Assembly: GCA_947289115.1 (NCBI GenBank)
Contig: CAMYPG010000002.1
Location: 1 to 64,000, forward strand
Reading direction: 5' to 3'
DNA length: 64,000 nt
DNA from: an uncultured Gardnerella sp.
Lineage (GTDB): Bacteria; Actinomycetota; Actinomycetes; Actinomycetales; Bifidobacteriaceae
In this document: positions 1 to 8,914 of the stretch, piece by piece
Layout of the letters: each line of letters opens with the position of its first letter
Position numbering within the stretch: the first letter of the stretch is position 1
Translations under genes and position numbers: made by a program
Notes under the pieces: model-generated
Database searches by the model: none
What the model saw: only the letters and a program-made list of their open reading frames with translations
Told to the model about the DNA's origin: nothing

Positions 1-65
1 AAACAACCCAAAAAACAAACAAAAAACCATAAAAAACACAAAACCCGGGAGTGTCACAAACAAAA

Positions 66-100
66 ATAGATGGGCAATTAACACATAACTGCCCATCTAT
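66..100 (-). terminator. Intrinsic terminator after the gnd-like gene
   Basis: Perfect 11-bp inverted repeat (ATAGATGGGCA / TGCCCATCTAT) with a 13-nt loop. Read on the minus strand it is followed by a T-rich tail (ATTTTTGTTTG). It lies about 67 bp beyond the stop of the dehydrogenase gene and probably ends the gluconate transcripts. The plus-strand side is also T-rich, so it may act in both directions. Confidence 0.75.
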
Positions 101-166
101 ACAATCTTTATCTATTTTTTATCTATTTTATCTATTTTTACCTTAGATATTTTCTACTTGCTTTGA

Positions 167-1042
167 CTATTTTTTAGTGACATGGCCACCAAACTGCGCA
201 CGCAACGATGAAACTACTCGCAAAGTGTCATCTCCACCTCCGCGAGATACTTGGCGAGCCCACAATGAGCATGCGGTAACTGGGGTTGGAACACCAAGTT
301 CAAGTGCAGCTTCAACCATCCACTTTGCTTCACCAGATTCATTAGCAACAGGAGGCATAGATTCTAATGTTGGATCGTCTTTTGCAGCACGTGCGAATAA
401 GTCAAGCAACCAAGATTGAACAACAGAACCTTGGCGCCATGAAGACATAACCTTAGCTGGATCATCTATTAATTCTGAACGCATCATTGTTGCAAAGCCT
501 TCACCAAAAGCCTGCATCATGCCATATTCAATTCCATTGTGAACCATCTTGGCAAAATGACCACCGCCAACAGCACCAGCGTGAACGAGTCCGTCAGGGC
601 CTTCAGGCTTCAAAGTCTCGAAAATTGGTAGCATTCTCTGATAATCTTCATCGGAGCCGCCAGCCATCAATGCGTAACCACGAGTCGAGCCCCAAACTCC
701 TCCTGAAACTCCAACATCCATAAAATGGATTCCCTTTGCTTTTAATTCAGCAGAATGACGCTGATCATCAACATACCTAGTATTGCCTCCATCAATTACT
801 AGGTCATTATCTTCGAGAAGATTGCTTAATTTTTCGATAGTTGTGTCTGTAGGAGAACCAGCTGGAACCATAACCCATACAATACGCGGACTAGAAAGTC
901 TTTGTACCAATTTTTCTAAAGAGTCAACATCTCGATTTGATTCGGCACTAACATCGTATCCAACAACTTCATGACCTCCTTCGCGCAAGCGCTTAACCAT
1001 GTTTCCACCCATGCGTCCTAAACCGATAACACCTAATTGCAT
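167..1042 (-). CDS. gnd: 6-phosphogluconate dehydrogenase, short NAD-type (decarboxylating)
   Basis: Probable 6-phosphogluconate dehydrogenase, converting 6-phosphogluconate to ribulose 5-phosphate and CO2 in the cytosol. The N-terminus has the Rossmann dinucleotide motif GLGRMGGNM at residues 7-15. It is followed by the substrate-binding DVGVSGGVWG segment near residue 110 and the catalytic-helix region GGHFAKMVHNGIEYGMMQ near 160-177. At 291 residues it belongs to the short form, not the 470-residue NADP enzyme; NAD preference is inferred from that class. A weak AAGG ribosome site precedes the ATG. It follows gntP and gntK on the same strand, so gluconate is imported, phosphorylated and then oxidised. 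Confidence 0.88.
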   Translation of the reverse strand: MQLGVIGLGRMGGNMVKRLREGGHEVVGYDVSAESNRDVDSLEKLVQRLSSPRIVWVMVPAGSPTDTTIEKLSNLLEDNDLVIDGGNTRYVDDQRHSAELKAKGIHFMDVGVSGGVWGSTRGYALMAGGSDEDYQRMLPIFETLKPEGPDGLVHAGAVGGGHFAKMVHNGIEYGMMQAFGEGFATMMRSELIDDPAKVMSSWRQGSVVQSWLLDLFARAAKDDPTLESMPPVANESGEAKWMVEAALELGVPTPVTACSLWARQVSRGGGDDTLRVVSSLRAQFGGHVTKK

Positions 1043-1257
1043 AATAAATGCCTTCTTTCAAATTTTTTGATAACTTTTAATAACTTTTGCAAAACTGTCT
1101 TATAAAATTTTTATAAAATAATTCTGACGTCTGTATCTTTTGTATCTAATGGTTCTTATAAAGAATTTTCAAAGATATCTGCTACAAATACCTGCAAAAA
1201 ATATTTGTACAAACCGTCTGTTCCTACACAAAACTTATTCAGATAATCTTTTTAATT

Positions 1258-2598
1258 TCATATGAACACAGGAACAAGAGCAGAAACTAGCATAATAATT
1301 GCAAGTCCAACAACAGACAATACTGTTTCCATTAATGACCATGTTTTAAATGTTTGTCCTACGCTCATACCGAAATATTCTTTAACCAACCAGAATCCAG
1401 CATCATTTACATGAGATAAGAAGATTGATCCAGCACCAATAGCTAGTACGAGTAACGCTAATTGTACTTGATTTAGATTTGCAGCCAAAGGTGCAACAAT
1501 TCCAGATGCCGTTACGGTTGCAACGGTTGCAGATCCAGTCGCCAATCTAATTAGTACAGCAACAATCCATCCAGCAAGAAGAGGATTAAGATTTGCCTGA
1601 ACAATGCCCGTAGCAATAACTTTACCAATTCCAGAATCTACAAGAGTTTGCTTAAATCCGCCCCCAGCAGCAACTATCAACAAGATACTTGCAATTGAGG
1701 AGAACGAAAGGCCTACCAGAGAATTTAATGTATCCCTACTCCACTTTGCGCGAATAGCAAATAATATCATCGCAAAAATAGTAGTGATTGTAAGCGCTTC
1801 AAGTGGTGTTCCAATCCATGCAATTACACTACCAAATGTAGATTTTGATTGCCCCGTAATATCAACAACACTGGCTGCAAGCATAAGAATTACTGGAAGT
1901 AAAATTACGCTAGACGCTTCCGCGAATGTAGGGCGATTTTGTGGCTTATCTTCCTTCTTATTGTCTTCTTCTTGCTTAGCTTGAATAGGAACCATTTTTA
2001 CCATCCAATGAACCATTAGAGGTCCTGCGATTGCTACAGTTGGTATGGCGATAATCAAACCAAAAGCCAAAGTCAATCCAAGATTTGCATGCAAAGCATC
2101 AATAGCAACAAGTGGTCCAGGATGTGGCGGTACAAAAGCATGCAAAGCCGATAAGCCTGCGAGCGCCGGTATTCCTAAAGCAATTACTGGCATTTTTGTA
2201 CGACGAGCAACAAGAAGAATAATTGGTATAAGTATCACTACACCAACTTCAAAGAACAGTGGAATTCCAACAATAAATGCGCTCAGCGCCATAGCCCATG
2301 GAAGCTTATGTTCTGGAGCTTTCTTAAGTATGGTGTCACAAATCACGTCTGCTCCACCAGAACGCGTAAGAAGAATTCCAATAATTCCGCCTAAAGCAAT
2401 GAGTAATCCAACTCCTGATGCTGTGGAACCAACTCCATTAGTAAAGCTTGTAAGACTTTTATCATATGGAACTCCTGCAATGATTGCAGTTGCAATCGAA
2501 CCAATCATTAACGATAGGAAGGGATGTACTTTTACCACTGCAATAAGTACGACAATAAGCGCTATACCTAATATTGCCGCAAGAATTAACCCACTCAT
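1258..2598 (-). CDS. gntP: Gluconate permease, GntP family
   Basis: Integral membrane proton-coupled gluconate (or related sugar acid) importer. The 446 residues are almost entirely hydrophobic segments, about 12-14 helices. A loop of charged residues (KQEEDNKKEDKPQ) lies near residues 205-218. Family features include an N-terminal VKVHPFLSLMIGS stretch, the PPHPGPLVA motif near 155-163 and a C-terminal HVNDAGFWLVKEYF motif. A GGAGG ribosome site sits 5 nt before the ATG. Gluconokinase is directly upstream and the dehydrogenase downstream on the same strand, which supports gluconate as substrate over other GntP/Dsd substrates. Confidence 0.9.
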   Translation of the reverse strand: MSGLILAAILGIALIVVLIAVVKVHPFLSLMIGSIATAIIAGVPYDKSLTSFTNGVGSTASGVGLLIALGGIIGILLTRSGGADVICDTILKKAPEHKLPWAMALSAFIVGIPLFFEVGVVILIPIILLVARRTKMPVIALGIPALAGLSALHAFVPPHPGPLVAIDALHANLGLTLAFGLIIAIPTVAIAGPLMVHWMVKMVPIQAKQEEDNKKEDKPQNRPTFAEASSVILLPVILMLAASVVDITGQSKSTFGSVIAWIGTPLEALTITTIFAMILFAIRAKWSRDTLNSLVGLSFSSIASILLIVAAGGGFKQTLVDSGIGKVIATGIVQANLNPLLAGWIVAVLIRLATGSATVATVTASGIVAPLAANLNQVQLALLVLAIGAGSIFLSHVNDAGFWLVKEYFGMSVGQTFKTWSLMETVLSVVGLAIIMLVSALVPVFI

Positions 2599-2778
2599 AA
2601 ATCCTCCATGATTTTGTGAATTGTTTTAATTATTGTGATGCTTTATTTATAATTCCTTGTAATCTTTTGTTTACGATCAATGCGCTAACAACTTTGTTAT
2701 TTGCGTTAGTAATTTTTGAATGTATATTTTTGTGCTGCTTTACAATTGCGCCACTTTACAATTGCTATTGTTTTGCAT

Positions 2779-3306
2779 TTATGATTGTTTTTGCAGCTGC
2801 GATTGTTCATATGCTTTCACTGCTTTGATAGCTCTATGAACCATATCTTCAACAGAACCTTCAATCGATATAACGGTTCCGTTTTCTTCTTTACCTAGAG
2901 GCTCCAAAATTGCGAACTGACTTGGCAATAAAGATGGTGGCATAAAGTGTCCTTTACGATCTTTTAGCCTCTGCGCTATTAACTCATGGCTTCCGTTTAA
3001 ATGCAAGAAGTACACGTTTAGATTTTTAGAAAGAACTTCGCGATATGATCGTTTTAATGCAGAGCTTGAAACAACTGTGTTTTCTCCAAGACTTTCACGC
3101 GCAACCATCCATTTGTTAATAAGATCCAACCAAGGCCAACGATCTTCATCTGTTAGCGCAATTCCTGCGGACATTTTATCTATATTAGCTTTTGGATGAA
3201 AATCATCACCTTCTGCCAGAGTGTAACCAAGTTGATCACGAATTGCCTCAGAAACAGTAGACTTGCCGCAACCAGCAACGCCCATCACTACAATGTGAAT
3301 CGCCAT
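2779..3306 (-). CDS. gntK: Gluconokinase
   Basis: ATP-dependent phosphorylation of gluconate to 6-phosphogluconate. The protein opens with a P-loop, GVAGCGKST, at residues 7-15. The family signature EGDDFHPKANIDKMSAGIALTDEDR follows at about residues 32-56 and carries the substrate-binding residues. At 175 residues it has the usual length. The ATG at 3306 is chosen over an upstream in-frame start because AAAGGAG lies 7 nt before it. It is the first gene of the minus-strand gluconate set, and its promoter region is shared with the divergent regulator gene. Confidence 0.92.
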   Translation of the reverse strand: MAIHIVVMGVAGCGKSTVSEAIRDQLGYTLAEGDDFHPKANIDKMSAGIALTDEDRWPWLDLINKWMVARESLGENTVVSSSALKRSYREVLSKNLNVYFLHLNGSHELIAQRLKDRKGHFMPPSLLPSQFAILEPLGKEENGTVISIEGSVEDMVHRAIKAVKAYEQSQLQKQS

Positions 3307-3348
3307 AATAGCTCCTTTGTTATTGACAACACTATAAGAATACCACAC

Positions 3349-3380
3349 AAAGACTCTTTGTCAAAGAATTAAGAGTCTTT
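3349..3380. promoter_or_regulatory. Inverted repeat in the gntK/gntR divergent intergenic region
   Basis: Perfect 10-bp arms AAAGACTCTT / AAGAGTCTTT separated by 12 nt, flanked by ACACA on the left and TGTGT on the right. It lies between the two divergent gluconate genes, 43 bp upstream of gntK and 88 bp upstream of the regulator. There is no T tail suited to either flanking gene, so an operator for the GntR-type regulator is likelier than a terminator. This is inference. Confidence 0.45.
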
Positions 3381-3467
3381 AATGTGTTATTTTTTGAGCA
3401 TAACTATATTTTCATTTTCTATTTGCTAGGATGAAACCATAAATATACATAAAACTGCGAGGCAAAT

Positions 3468-4208
3468 ATGGTGTCTAATACCACACAAAGTCAAATTTCT
3501 AGTGACTTAGTGACCGAAAACGCTCCTTTACATCTATCTATAGCAGATTCTCTCGCAGATGAAATAGTAAATAACAAATGGGAGCCAAAAACTAATCGAA
3601 AACTAGAAGATATTCAAAAACAATATGGAATATCTAGAACAGTAGCTCGAGAAGCAACAAGACTATTAGCATCTTTGGGTTGCGTACAATTTCAACGCGG
3701 AACAGGCGTAATAGCTTGCAATCCAGAAAATTGGGACGATTTAAATACACGAGTAATCACATGGAAACTACATTCACCATACAGAGAAAATGAACTACGA
3801 GCATTAACAGAACTTCGTCTTGTTGTAGAACCTGCCGCAGCAGCTGGATGTGCATTACGCGGAGATGTAGAAATACGCTATAAATTGGGCGTAATTGGTC
3901 ACGATATGGTAAAAGCGGTAGAAGAAAATAGACTGGCAGATTTTCATGAATTAGATATCCAGTTCCATACTCTTTTGCTTGCAAATAGCGGTAACCCGAT
4001 TTTTGCAAAACTTAGTTCAATAGTCGAAAGCGTATTACGCGGCAGAGTTGAGCTAAATCTTTATCCGCAAAAACCAAATAAAGAAGCGATATTAAACCAT
4101 AAAAAGGTAACGCAGGCAATTATGGAAGGGGACGCAGCTGCAGCAAGCGCTGCTATGCACGATATTGTAGCCGAAGTAAACACTGCACTTGGATTAGCAG
4201 CTTTATAG
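3468..4208 (+). CDS. GntR/FadR-family transcriptional regulator of gluconate genes
   Basis: DNA-binding regulator of 246 residues. The winged helix-turn-helix occupies about residues 25-95, with a DIQKQYGISRTVAREATRLL recognition region near 48-68. The C-terminal FCD effector domain (about 105-235) includes a RALTELRLVVEPAAA helix and the metal/ligand-type histidines of FHELDIQFH and NHKKV. A GAGG ribosome site precedes the ATG. It diverges from gntK and most likely represses gntK-gntP-gnd until gluconate or 6-phosphogluconate binds. The effector is inferred from the neighbours. Confidence 0.85.
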   Translation: MVSNTTQSQISSDLVTENAPLHLSIADSLADEIVNNKWEPKTNRKLEDIQKQYGISRTVAREATRLLASLGCVQFQRGTGVIACNPENWDDLNTRVITWKLHSPYRENELRALTELRLVVEPAAAAGCALRGDVEIRYKLGVIGHDMVKAVEENRLADFHELDIQFHTLLLANSGNPIFAKLSSIVESVLRGRVELNLYPQKPNKEAILNHKKVTQAIMEGDAAAASAAMHDIVAEVNTALGLAAL

Positions 4209-4237
4209 CCATAAAAGCAAAGCTTAATCAACCTTGC

Positions 4238-5071
4238 CTAATCAACCTTAAGCCCAAAGAAATCTGCAAGCTTGCAAACACTCACTCTGCCATACTTATT
4301 AACCAAGAACATCCATCGCTTTGCATTTTCTTCGCCAAATCGTTCAGCTTTACGTCTATATGTATCAACTGTTAAAAATCGCGGCGGAATCGACTTACTG
4401 TTGTATTTATCTGCAACCATCACAATTTCTTGTTCAATAGTTTGCGGAATATAGTCGCCAGCTGGAAGCGGTAAATTCTGCGAAACAACTTGCTCGCGAG
4501 TCAGCCCTACACCAGTATGATTACGCGCAAATTGCGCAGTATCTTCGCTAAAACCGTTATCAATCAAATAATTGTAGCCGCGCAAGCCGTGCAAAATATA
4601 ATGAGGACCGTCAAACTCCAACTTACCGTTCTCTTCGCGCGAACCGTCTTTATCTAAAACAAAATAAGTTCCGATATCGTGCAACAATCCTCCAGCAAAT
4701 GCAGCATATTCGTCTACATAATCACTTGGAGCCGCACCTCCATCGATTTGAGGAAGAGATAACGGATCTAAATTTATTAATCTTTCAAGACACGACTTTG
4801 CTAAATAACATCTACTTTTTAAGTCTTTATTGATTTTAGATATTTGACATAGCATAATCTGTTCAACGGACGCTGGCGACTTATCCGCAAAATCCTCAAT
4901 ACTACCAAGCTGCTTAAAAGCCAACAACTGATTTTGGTGTCTTGCGATCATCCAAGAAATCGTAGCAATAACAACACAATGGCAGTGAATCAAATTGTAC
5001 GCAGCTTCACTTGGCGCAGTAGCGCGATGCAACTTTTCGATCCTATTAAAATCAGGCAAATCTGCAAGCAT
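4238..5071 (-). CDS. HD-domain metal-dependent phosphohydrolase
   Basis: Soluble protein of 277 residues with an HD-type hydrolase core: a histidine-rich HCHCVV region near residue 31, the metal-binding HD pair in GGLLHDIGTYF near 155, further histidines in HYILHGLRGYNYL and ARNHTGVG, and a late aspartate in MVADKYNSK. Such proteins hydrolyse phosphate esters or nucleotides; the substrate cannot be read from sequence. The ATG at 5071 is preferred because AAGGAG lies upstream. The upstream in-frame extension (MLCCFVVLLCF) would be encoded partly by a short tandem repeat, so it is probably untranslated. It runs convergently towards the gluconate regulator. Confidence 0.72.
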   Translation of the reverse strand: MLADLPDFNRIEKLHRATAPSEAAYNLIHCHCVVIATISWMIARHQNQLLAFKQLGSIEDFADKSPASVEQIMLCQISKINKDLKSRCYLAKSCLERLINLDPLSLPQIDGGAAPSDYVDEYAAFAGGLLHDIGTYFVLDKDGSREENGKLEFDGPHYILHGLRGYNYLIDNGFSEDTAQFARNHTGVGLTREQVVSQNLPLPAGDYIPQTIEQEIVMVADKYNSKSIPPRFLTVDTYRRKAERFGEENAKRWMFLVNKYGRVSVCKLADFFGLKVD

Positions 5072-5094
5072 AATTACACCGCGCTCCTTAAAAC

Positions 5095-5133
5095 AAAGCA
5101 ACACAACAAAGCAACACAACAAAGCAACACAAA
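5095..5133. repeat. 13-bp tandem repeat, three units
   Basis: Three consecutive units of AAAGCAACACAAC, the last ending in AAA, followed by a partial fourth. They lie just upstream of the HD-protein ribosome site and downstream of kup, and would form part of the leader of the HD gene. Copy number could vary by slippage. Confidence 0.8.
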
Positions 5134-5166
5134 CAAAGCACTTGTTGCTTAGTTGCTTAAATCACT

Positions 5167-7668
5167 TCACTTTTTAACTGCTTTAATCTGACCAGTATCT
5201 ATTCTAGCTATTTTGCCAGTGTTAGATATTTTAGATTCCTTAGTCTCCTTATTTGCAGACTTTTCAGACTTCTCAGACTTGCCATCGCTAGAAACATTTG
5301 CATTAACAATATCTCTAGCGTTCATAATAGTTGTTTGTTCAGCATCCGACGCAACATCAGACACAACTCCTGAACCTTGCAAAGACTGAACTGCTCTAGA
5401 AGAAGCAACTTCTTCTCTCTTTAAACGAGGAGGTCTACGAGTGGAAACAAACAACGGCTGAACTTCTACAACAGGATTATACGGAGCTAATCCAAACCAC
5501 TTAACAGGCGTTCCAGCAATATGACGAATCGCATACTTCATTTTTAGCGATAACGCACCACGCAAAGAAATATTCGACTCAGGCATCAAAGCCTTATGCA
5601 AAAGCACGTAACGAATTGGACCAATATCTGGATCCGCATCAACCTTAGGGTACACAGATTGCTGTTGCGGAAGCTCGCCAGTATGCGACAAATCGTGCAT
5701 AATCTGATGCAAATACGCAGGAATCGAAGGAGAAACCTTAAACCCAAGTTTGATCTTAACGCGGAACAAATAGTCCGTACCAAAATTCTCCACGCAATAT
5801 TCGCGAGTAAACGGAGCATCATCCGTTTCCACTGACACAGCCCACCACGCGCGCGCACGCTTAGGATGATCCGCAAAAATAGAGAAGAAGATTCCAGTAT
5901 CCAAACGCTTCATTTCCTTATCGGAAGTCAAATAAACAATGTTATCCGCAAAATAAGGAATACGGAAATCACGATGAAGCTTATCTAGCACAGGCAGAAA
6001 ATCCTTAGGCTTCATGTGCAAGCGTTGAGAACGCTCAATCTTAGTGCCATCCTTCCAAGTGAGCATAACGATAAGAATCGTAGCCCCAAGAATCATGGTA
6101 AACCAACCACCATGCATGAATTTTGCCATAGATGCTATAAAGAACAAAATCTCGATAATCAAGAACACAGTGGCAAAAATTAAAGCAGCAATCTTCTTCT
6201 TTTGATACCACATGTGAACAGTAAGAAGTGTTGTTGTAGCAATCATGGTAAGCGTAAGCGCAAGACCGTATGCTCCAGAAATATGCTCTGAATCTTTAAA
6301 CACAGCTAAAACCGTAAGAGTTGCAAGACAAAGCACAAAATTAACAACTGGAATATAAAGCTGACCACGAGTACGCGCAGGGTAACGCACCTGGAGATGA
6401 GGCATCCAATTAAGGCTTGTAGCTTCTGAAACCATAGTGAATGCACCAGTAATCAAAGCCTGTGATGCAATAATGCCTGCTGTTACAGAAAGCACAACGG
6501 CTACATAACGTAAATTCGGGCTGAGCATCTGGAAGAAAGGATTTAAGCCTTCTATAGACCATAATGCTTTATTGTTTTGATGTTGTAGCATCCAGCTGCC
6601 TTGACCAAAGTAGTTTAGAACAAGAGCAACTTTAATAAATGGCCACGTAACGTAAACGTTTCCACGCCCAACATGGCCCATATCAGAATACAAGGCTTCC
6701 GCACCTGTTGTGGAAAGGAATATGATGCCCATTAACGCCATTCCTTGCACATTGTGCGAACTAAACAAAAACTTCAAGCCGTAAATTGGGTTCAAAGCTT
6801 CAAAAATTGCCCAATCTTCTCCAATATTCATGATTCCAACAAGCGCTAGGAATCCGAACCATATCATAACTACTATGCCGAAAACTTTGCCTATTCTTTC
6901 AGTTCCTCGCTGTTGAACCGAAAACAGAATCACAATAATAACCACGGTGATCATTAAAGATAGATTGTCGTTTTCTAAGAAAATAGGCCTAAACGCAGAT
7001 ATAGTTCGCAAACCTTCTACTGCAGAAGATATTGAAACTGCTGGAGTTAGAACAGAATCCGCAAGGAACGCAGCACCGCCAATCATTGCTGGAATCGCAA
7101 GCCATGCGCCTTTTCGTCTAATAAGCGAGTAGAGTGCAAAAATTCCACCTTCGCCTTTGTTGTCTGTGCGCATAGCTACAAACACGTATTTTACGGTTGT
7201 GATCAGCGTGATTGACCAAAACACTAGGGATAACATTCCGTAAACGGCTTCGCGACTAATGTTTTGCAATCCGCCTTGACCAGCTAAGAATGTTTGAGCA
7301 GTGTACAAAGGAGAAGTTCCAATATCTCCATAAACAACGCCCAATGCCACTATCGACATACCTAAAGTAAATTTATCTGAGCTGGTTTGGATCTTTGCCC
7401 ACCATCTGCCAAGTGGACCTCTAACCGCACTATCCGCAAGCTTTTCAGCCTCTTTAACTTCTTTAGCCTGCTGATACGCCAACGCCTCTCGTTCTTCGCG
7501 AGTGGTGGTTTTCTGAGAAACTTTTGGCGCTTTTGTAAAAGAAGCGGCTTTTAGAATCGCCTCTTTAGGGTTCGTTACTCCCTTAGCAGCCTTCTCAGAC
7601 TCCTTCGCCCCGTTGCGAAGATCCTTAGCGTCATCGTTAGATAGCGCTGAAACGCGTGACTTAGTCAT
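5167..7668 (-). CDS. kup: KUP-family potassium transporter
   Basis: Low-affinity potassium/proton symporter of the cytoplasmic membrane. The KUP core starts near residue 97 with LGVVYGDIGTSPLYT and contains about 12 membrane segments up to residue 540. A cytoplasmic C-terminal domain of about 290 residues follows. The protein is about 833 residues, longer than many KUP proteins, because of a charged N-terminal extension of about 90 residues and a Lys/Ser/Glu-rich C-terminal tail. The ATG at 7668 is selected because GGAGG lies 9 nt upstream; an in-frame start 18 nt earlier would overlap that site. A leader hairpin lies immediately before the ribosome site. Confidence 0.9.
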   Translation of the reverse strand: MTKSRVSALSNDDAKDLRNGAKESEKAAKGVTNPKEAILKAASFTKAPKVSQKTTTREEREALAYQQAKEVKEAEKLADSAVRGPLGRWWAKIQTSSDKFTLGMSIVALGVVYGDIGTSPLYTAQTFLAGQGGLQNISREAVYGMLSLVFWSITLITTVKYVFVAMRTDNKGEGGIFALYSLIRRKGAWLAIPAMIGGAAFLADSVLTPAVSISSAVEGLRTISAFRPIFLENDNLSLMITVVIIVILFSVQQRGTERIGKVFGIVVMIWFGFLALVGIMNIGEDWAIFEALNPIYGLKFLFSSHNVQGMALMGIIFLSTTGAEALYSDMGHVGRGNVYVTWPFIKVALVLNYFGQGSWMLQHQNNKALWSIEGLNPFFQMLSPNLRYVAVVLSVTAGIIASQALITGAFTMVSEATSLNWMPHLQVRYPARTRGQLYIPVVNFVLCLATLTVLAVFKDSEHISGAYGLALTLTMIATTTLLTVHMWYQKKKIAALIFATVFLIIEILFFIASMAKFMHGGWFTMILGATILIVMLTWKDGTKIERSQRLHMKPKDFLPVLDKLHRDFRIPYFADNIVYLTSDKEMKRLDTGIFFSIFADHPKRARAWWAVSVETDDAPFTREYCVENFGTDYLFRVKIKLGFKVSPSIPAYLHQIMHDLSHTGELPQQQSVYPKVDADPDIGPIRYVLLHKALMPESNISLRGALSLKMKYAIRHIAGTPVKWFGLAPYNPVVEVQPLFVSTRRPPRLKREEVASSRAVQSLQGSGVVSDVASDAEQTTIMNARDIVNANVSSDGKSEKSEKSANKETKESKISNTGKIARIDTGQIKAVKK

Positions 7669-7690
7669 GCTTGATTTTTCCTCCAAAAAG

Positions 7691-7744
7691 TAAGACCTCT
7701 TCTTTGCAATAATCTGCCATAATAAGAAGTCGCATATGGTCTTA
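7691..7744 (-). promoter_or_regulatory. Structured leader before kup
   Basis: Outer inverted repeat TAAGACC / GGTCTTA encloses a second pairing CTTCTT / AAGAAG with an 18-20 nt loop. On the minus-strand transcript the structure ends about 8 nt before the GGAGG ribosome site of kup, so it could affect translation or stability. It does not match any riboswitch consensus I can recall, including the c-di-AMP class. Confidence 0.35.
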
Positions 7745-7868
7745 CTGCTTACAGTTTTATTTATTTGTACCTAAATATTGTATACAATAACAGATATATA
7801 GCGCAAAATTGCCACAGAATCCTTGAAAAATAAGGCTTAATCAAAGCAAGAATATAAGACTAGATCAT

Positions 7869-8849
7869 CTAAAAACCGTAGATTTCTTTCGTTGTTTTTA
7901 AAGTTGACTTTGCTACTTCTAGCAAAGAACAGTCAAGCGCGGTTGCTAACGATTCAAGTGTATAAGGAACCATATAAGGCGCGTTCGGACGACCCCTATA
8001 CGGCATTGGTGTAAGGTACGGCGCATCTGTTTCAACAGTTATGTGATCTTTGCCAATGATTCGCGCAGATTCTTGTAAATCTTCGTTACCTTTATAGCTA
8101 ATCGTTCCAGAAAAACTTGCGTACCATCCGTTTTCTTTTAGCACTTGAGCTAAGTCTTTCCCGCCAGAATAGCTGTGAAACACTGTGCGCTCTGGCGCTC
8201 CGTCTTTTAGCAAAATTTCTACAACATCACTATGAGCATCTCTATCGTGAATTTGAAGCGGCAAATTAAGCTCTTTTGCAAGTGCTATATGCGCGCGGAA
8301 TGATTCGCGTTGGTAAATCCTTGCAGACTCGCCTGTGCGAAAATAGTCTAATCCCGTTTCACCTATTGCCACTACTTCTTCTGCGTTATCTACGACTAGC
8401 GAGCGCAAGTGTTGCATTGCTTCGCCAAATGGAATATCGTGGTACGGCTTATAAACCACCGGTAAGCCGTCTGGCCCTTCTGCTCCCCTATGACCGTGTA
8501 GAGGCGCTTCGTTGGGGTGAATCGCTATTGCAGCACGCACGCAATCCGCGTGATCTACCGCAAAATCTATTGTTGGCTGCCAATTTGGATATTCGCATCC
8601 AACCTCGATCATTTTAGAAACGCCTGATGCTTTTGCGCTATTTACTAAGTCATCTGCACTTGGTTCCGCAATTGGTTCTCGCCCTTTTTGCGATAATTCT
8701 TGATTAAGATTTTTTGCAAAATCCACTACGCTTAACATGTGCGTGTGGTCGTCTGCAATTGTTATGCCTTCTTTAATTAGATTCTGCCATATTTCAGACT
8801 GCTCTGTTAAAGAAGGCGCCCAATTGTGCTCGCGATGATGTTTACTCAT
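7869..8849 (-). CDS. tatD: TatD-family metal-dependent deoxyribonuclease
   Basis: Cytosolic TIM-barrel hydrolase of 326 residues, related to TatD/YcfH nucleases. Visible metal-ligand motifs are DDHTHML near residue 33 (HxH), IGETGLDYFR near 165 (catalytic Glu), LQIHDRDAH near 200, VFHSYSGG near 223 and VETDAPYLTP near 272. It carries an insertion of about 40 residues (HGHRGAEGPDGLPVVYK) before the second motif. No strong ribosome site is visible before the ATG. It follows the ABC exporter pair on the same strand, 65 bp away, and may share their transcript. Confidence 0.88.
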   Translation of the reverse strand: MSKHHREHNWAPSLTEQSEIWQNLIKEGITIADDHTHMLSVVDFAKNLNQELSQKGREPIAEPSADDLVNSAKASGVSKMIEVGCEYPNWQPTIDFAVDHADCVRAAIAIHPNEAPLHGHRGAEGPDGLPVVYKPYHDIPFGEAMQHLRSLVVDNAEEVVAIGETGLDYFRTGESARIYQRESFRAHIALAKELNLPLQIHDRDAHSDVVEILLKDGAPERTVFHSYSGGKDLAQVLKENGWYASFSGTISYKGNEDLQESARIIGKDHITVETDAPYLTPMPYRGRPNAPYMVPYTLESLATALDCSLLEVAKSTLKTTKEIYGF

Positions 8850-8914
8850 GATTTACAAGTGTAGTCACAGATTTAACGTGACTTAAAACGCAACTTAAAA
8901 CGCAACTTTTGCGC

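Noticed and set aside
2045..2611. 188-codon open frame on the plus strand
   Set aside because: Antisense to gntP; the hydrophobic permease code reads as a Pro/Ile/Thr-rich shadow.
7691..7744. c-di-AMP (ydaO) riboswitch before kup
   Set aside because: The leader is too short and lacks the long two-fold symmetric core; only a simple nested hairpin is present.
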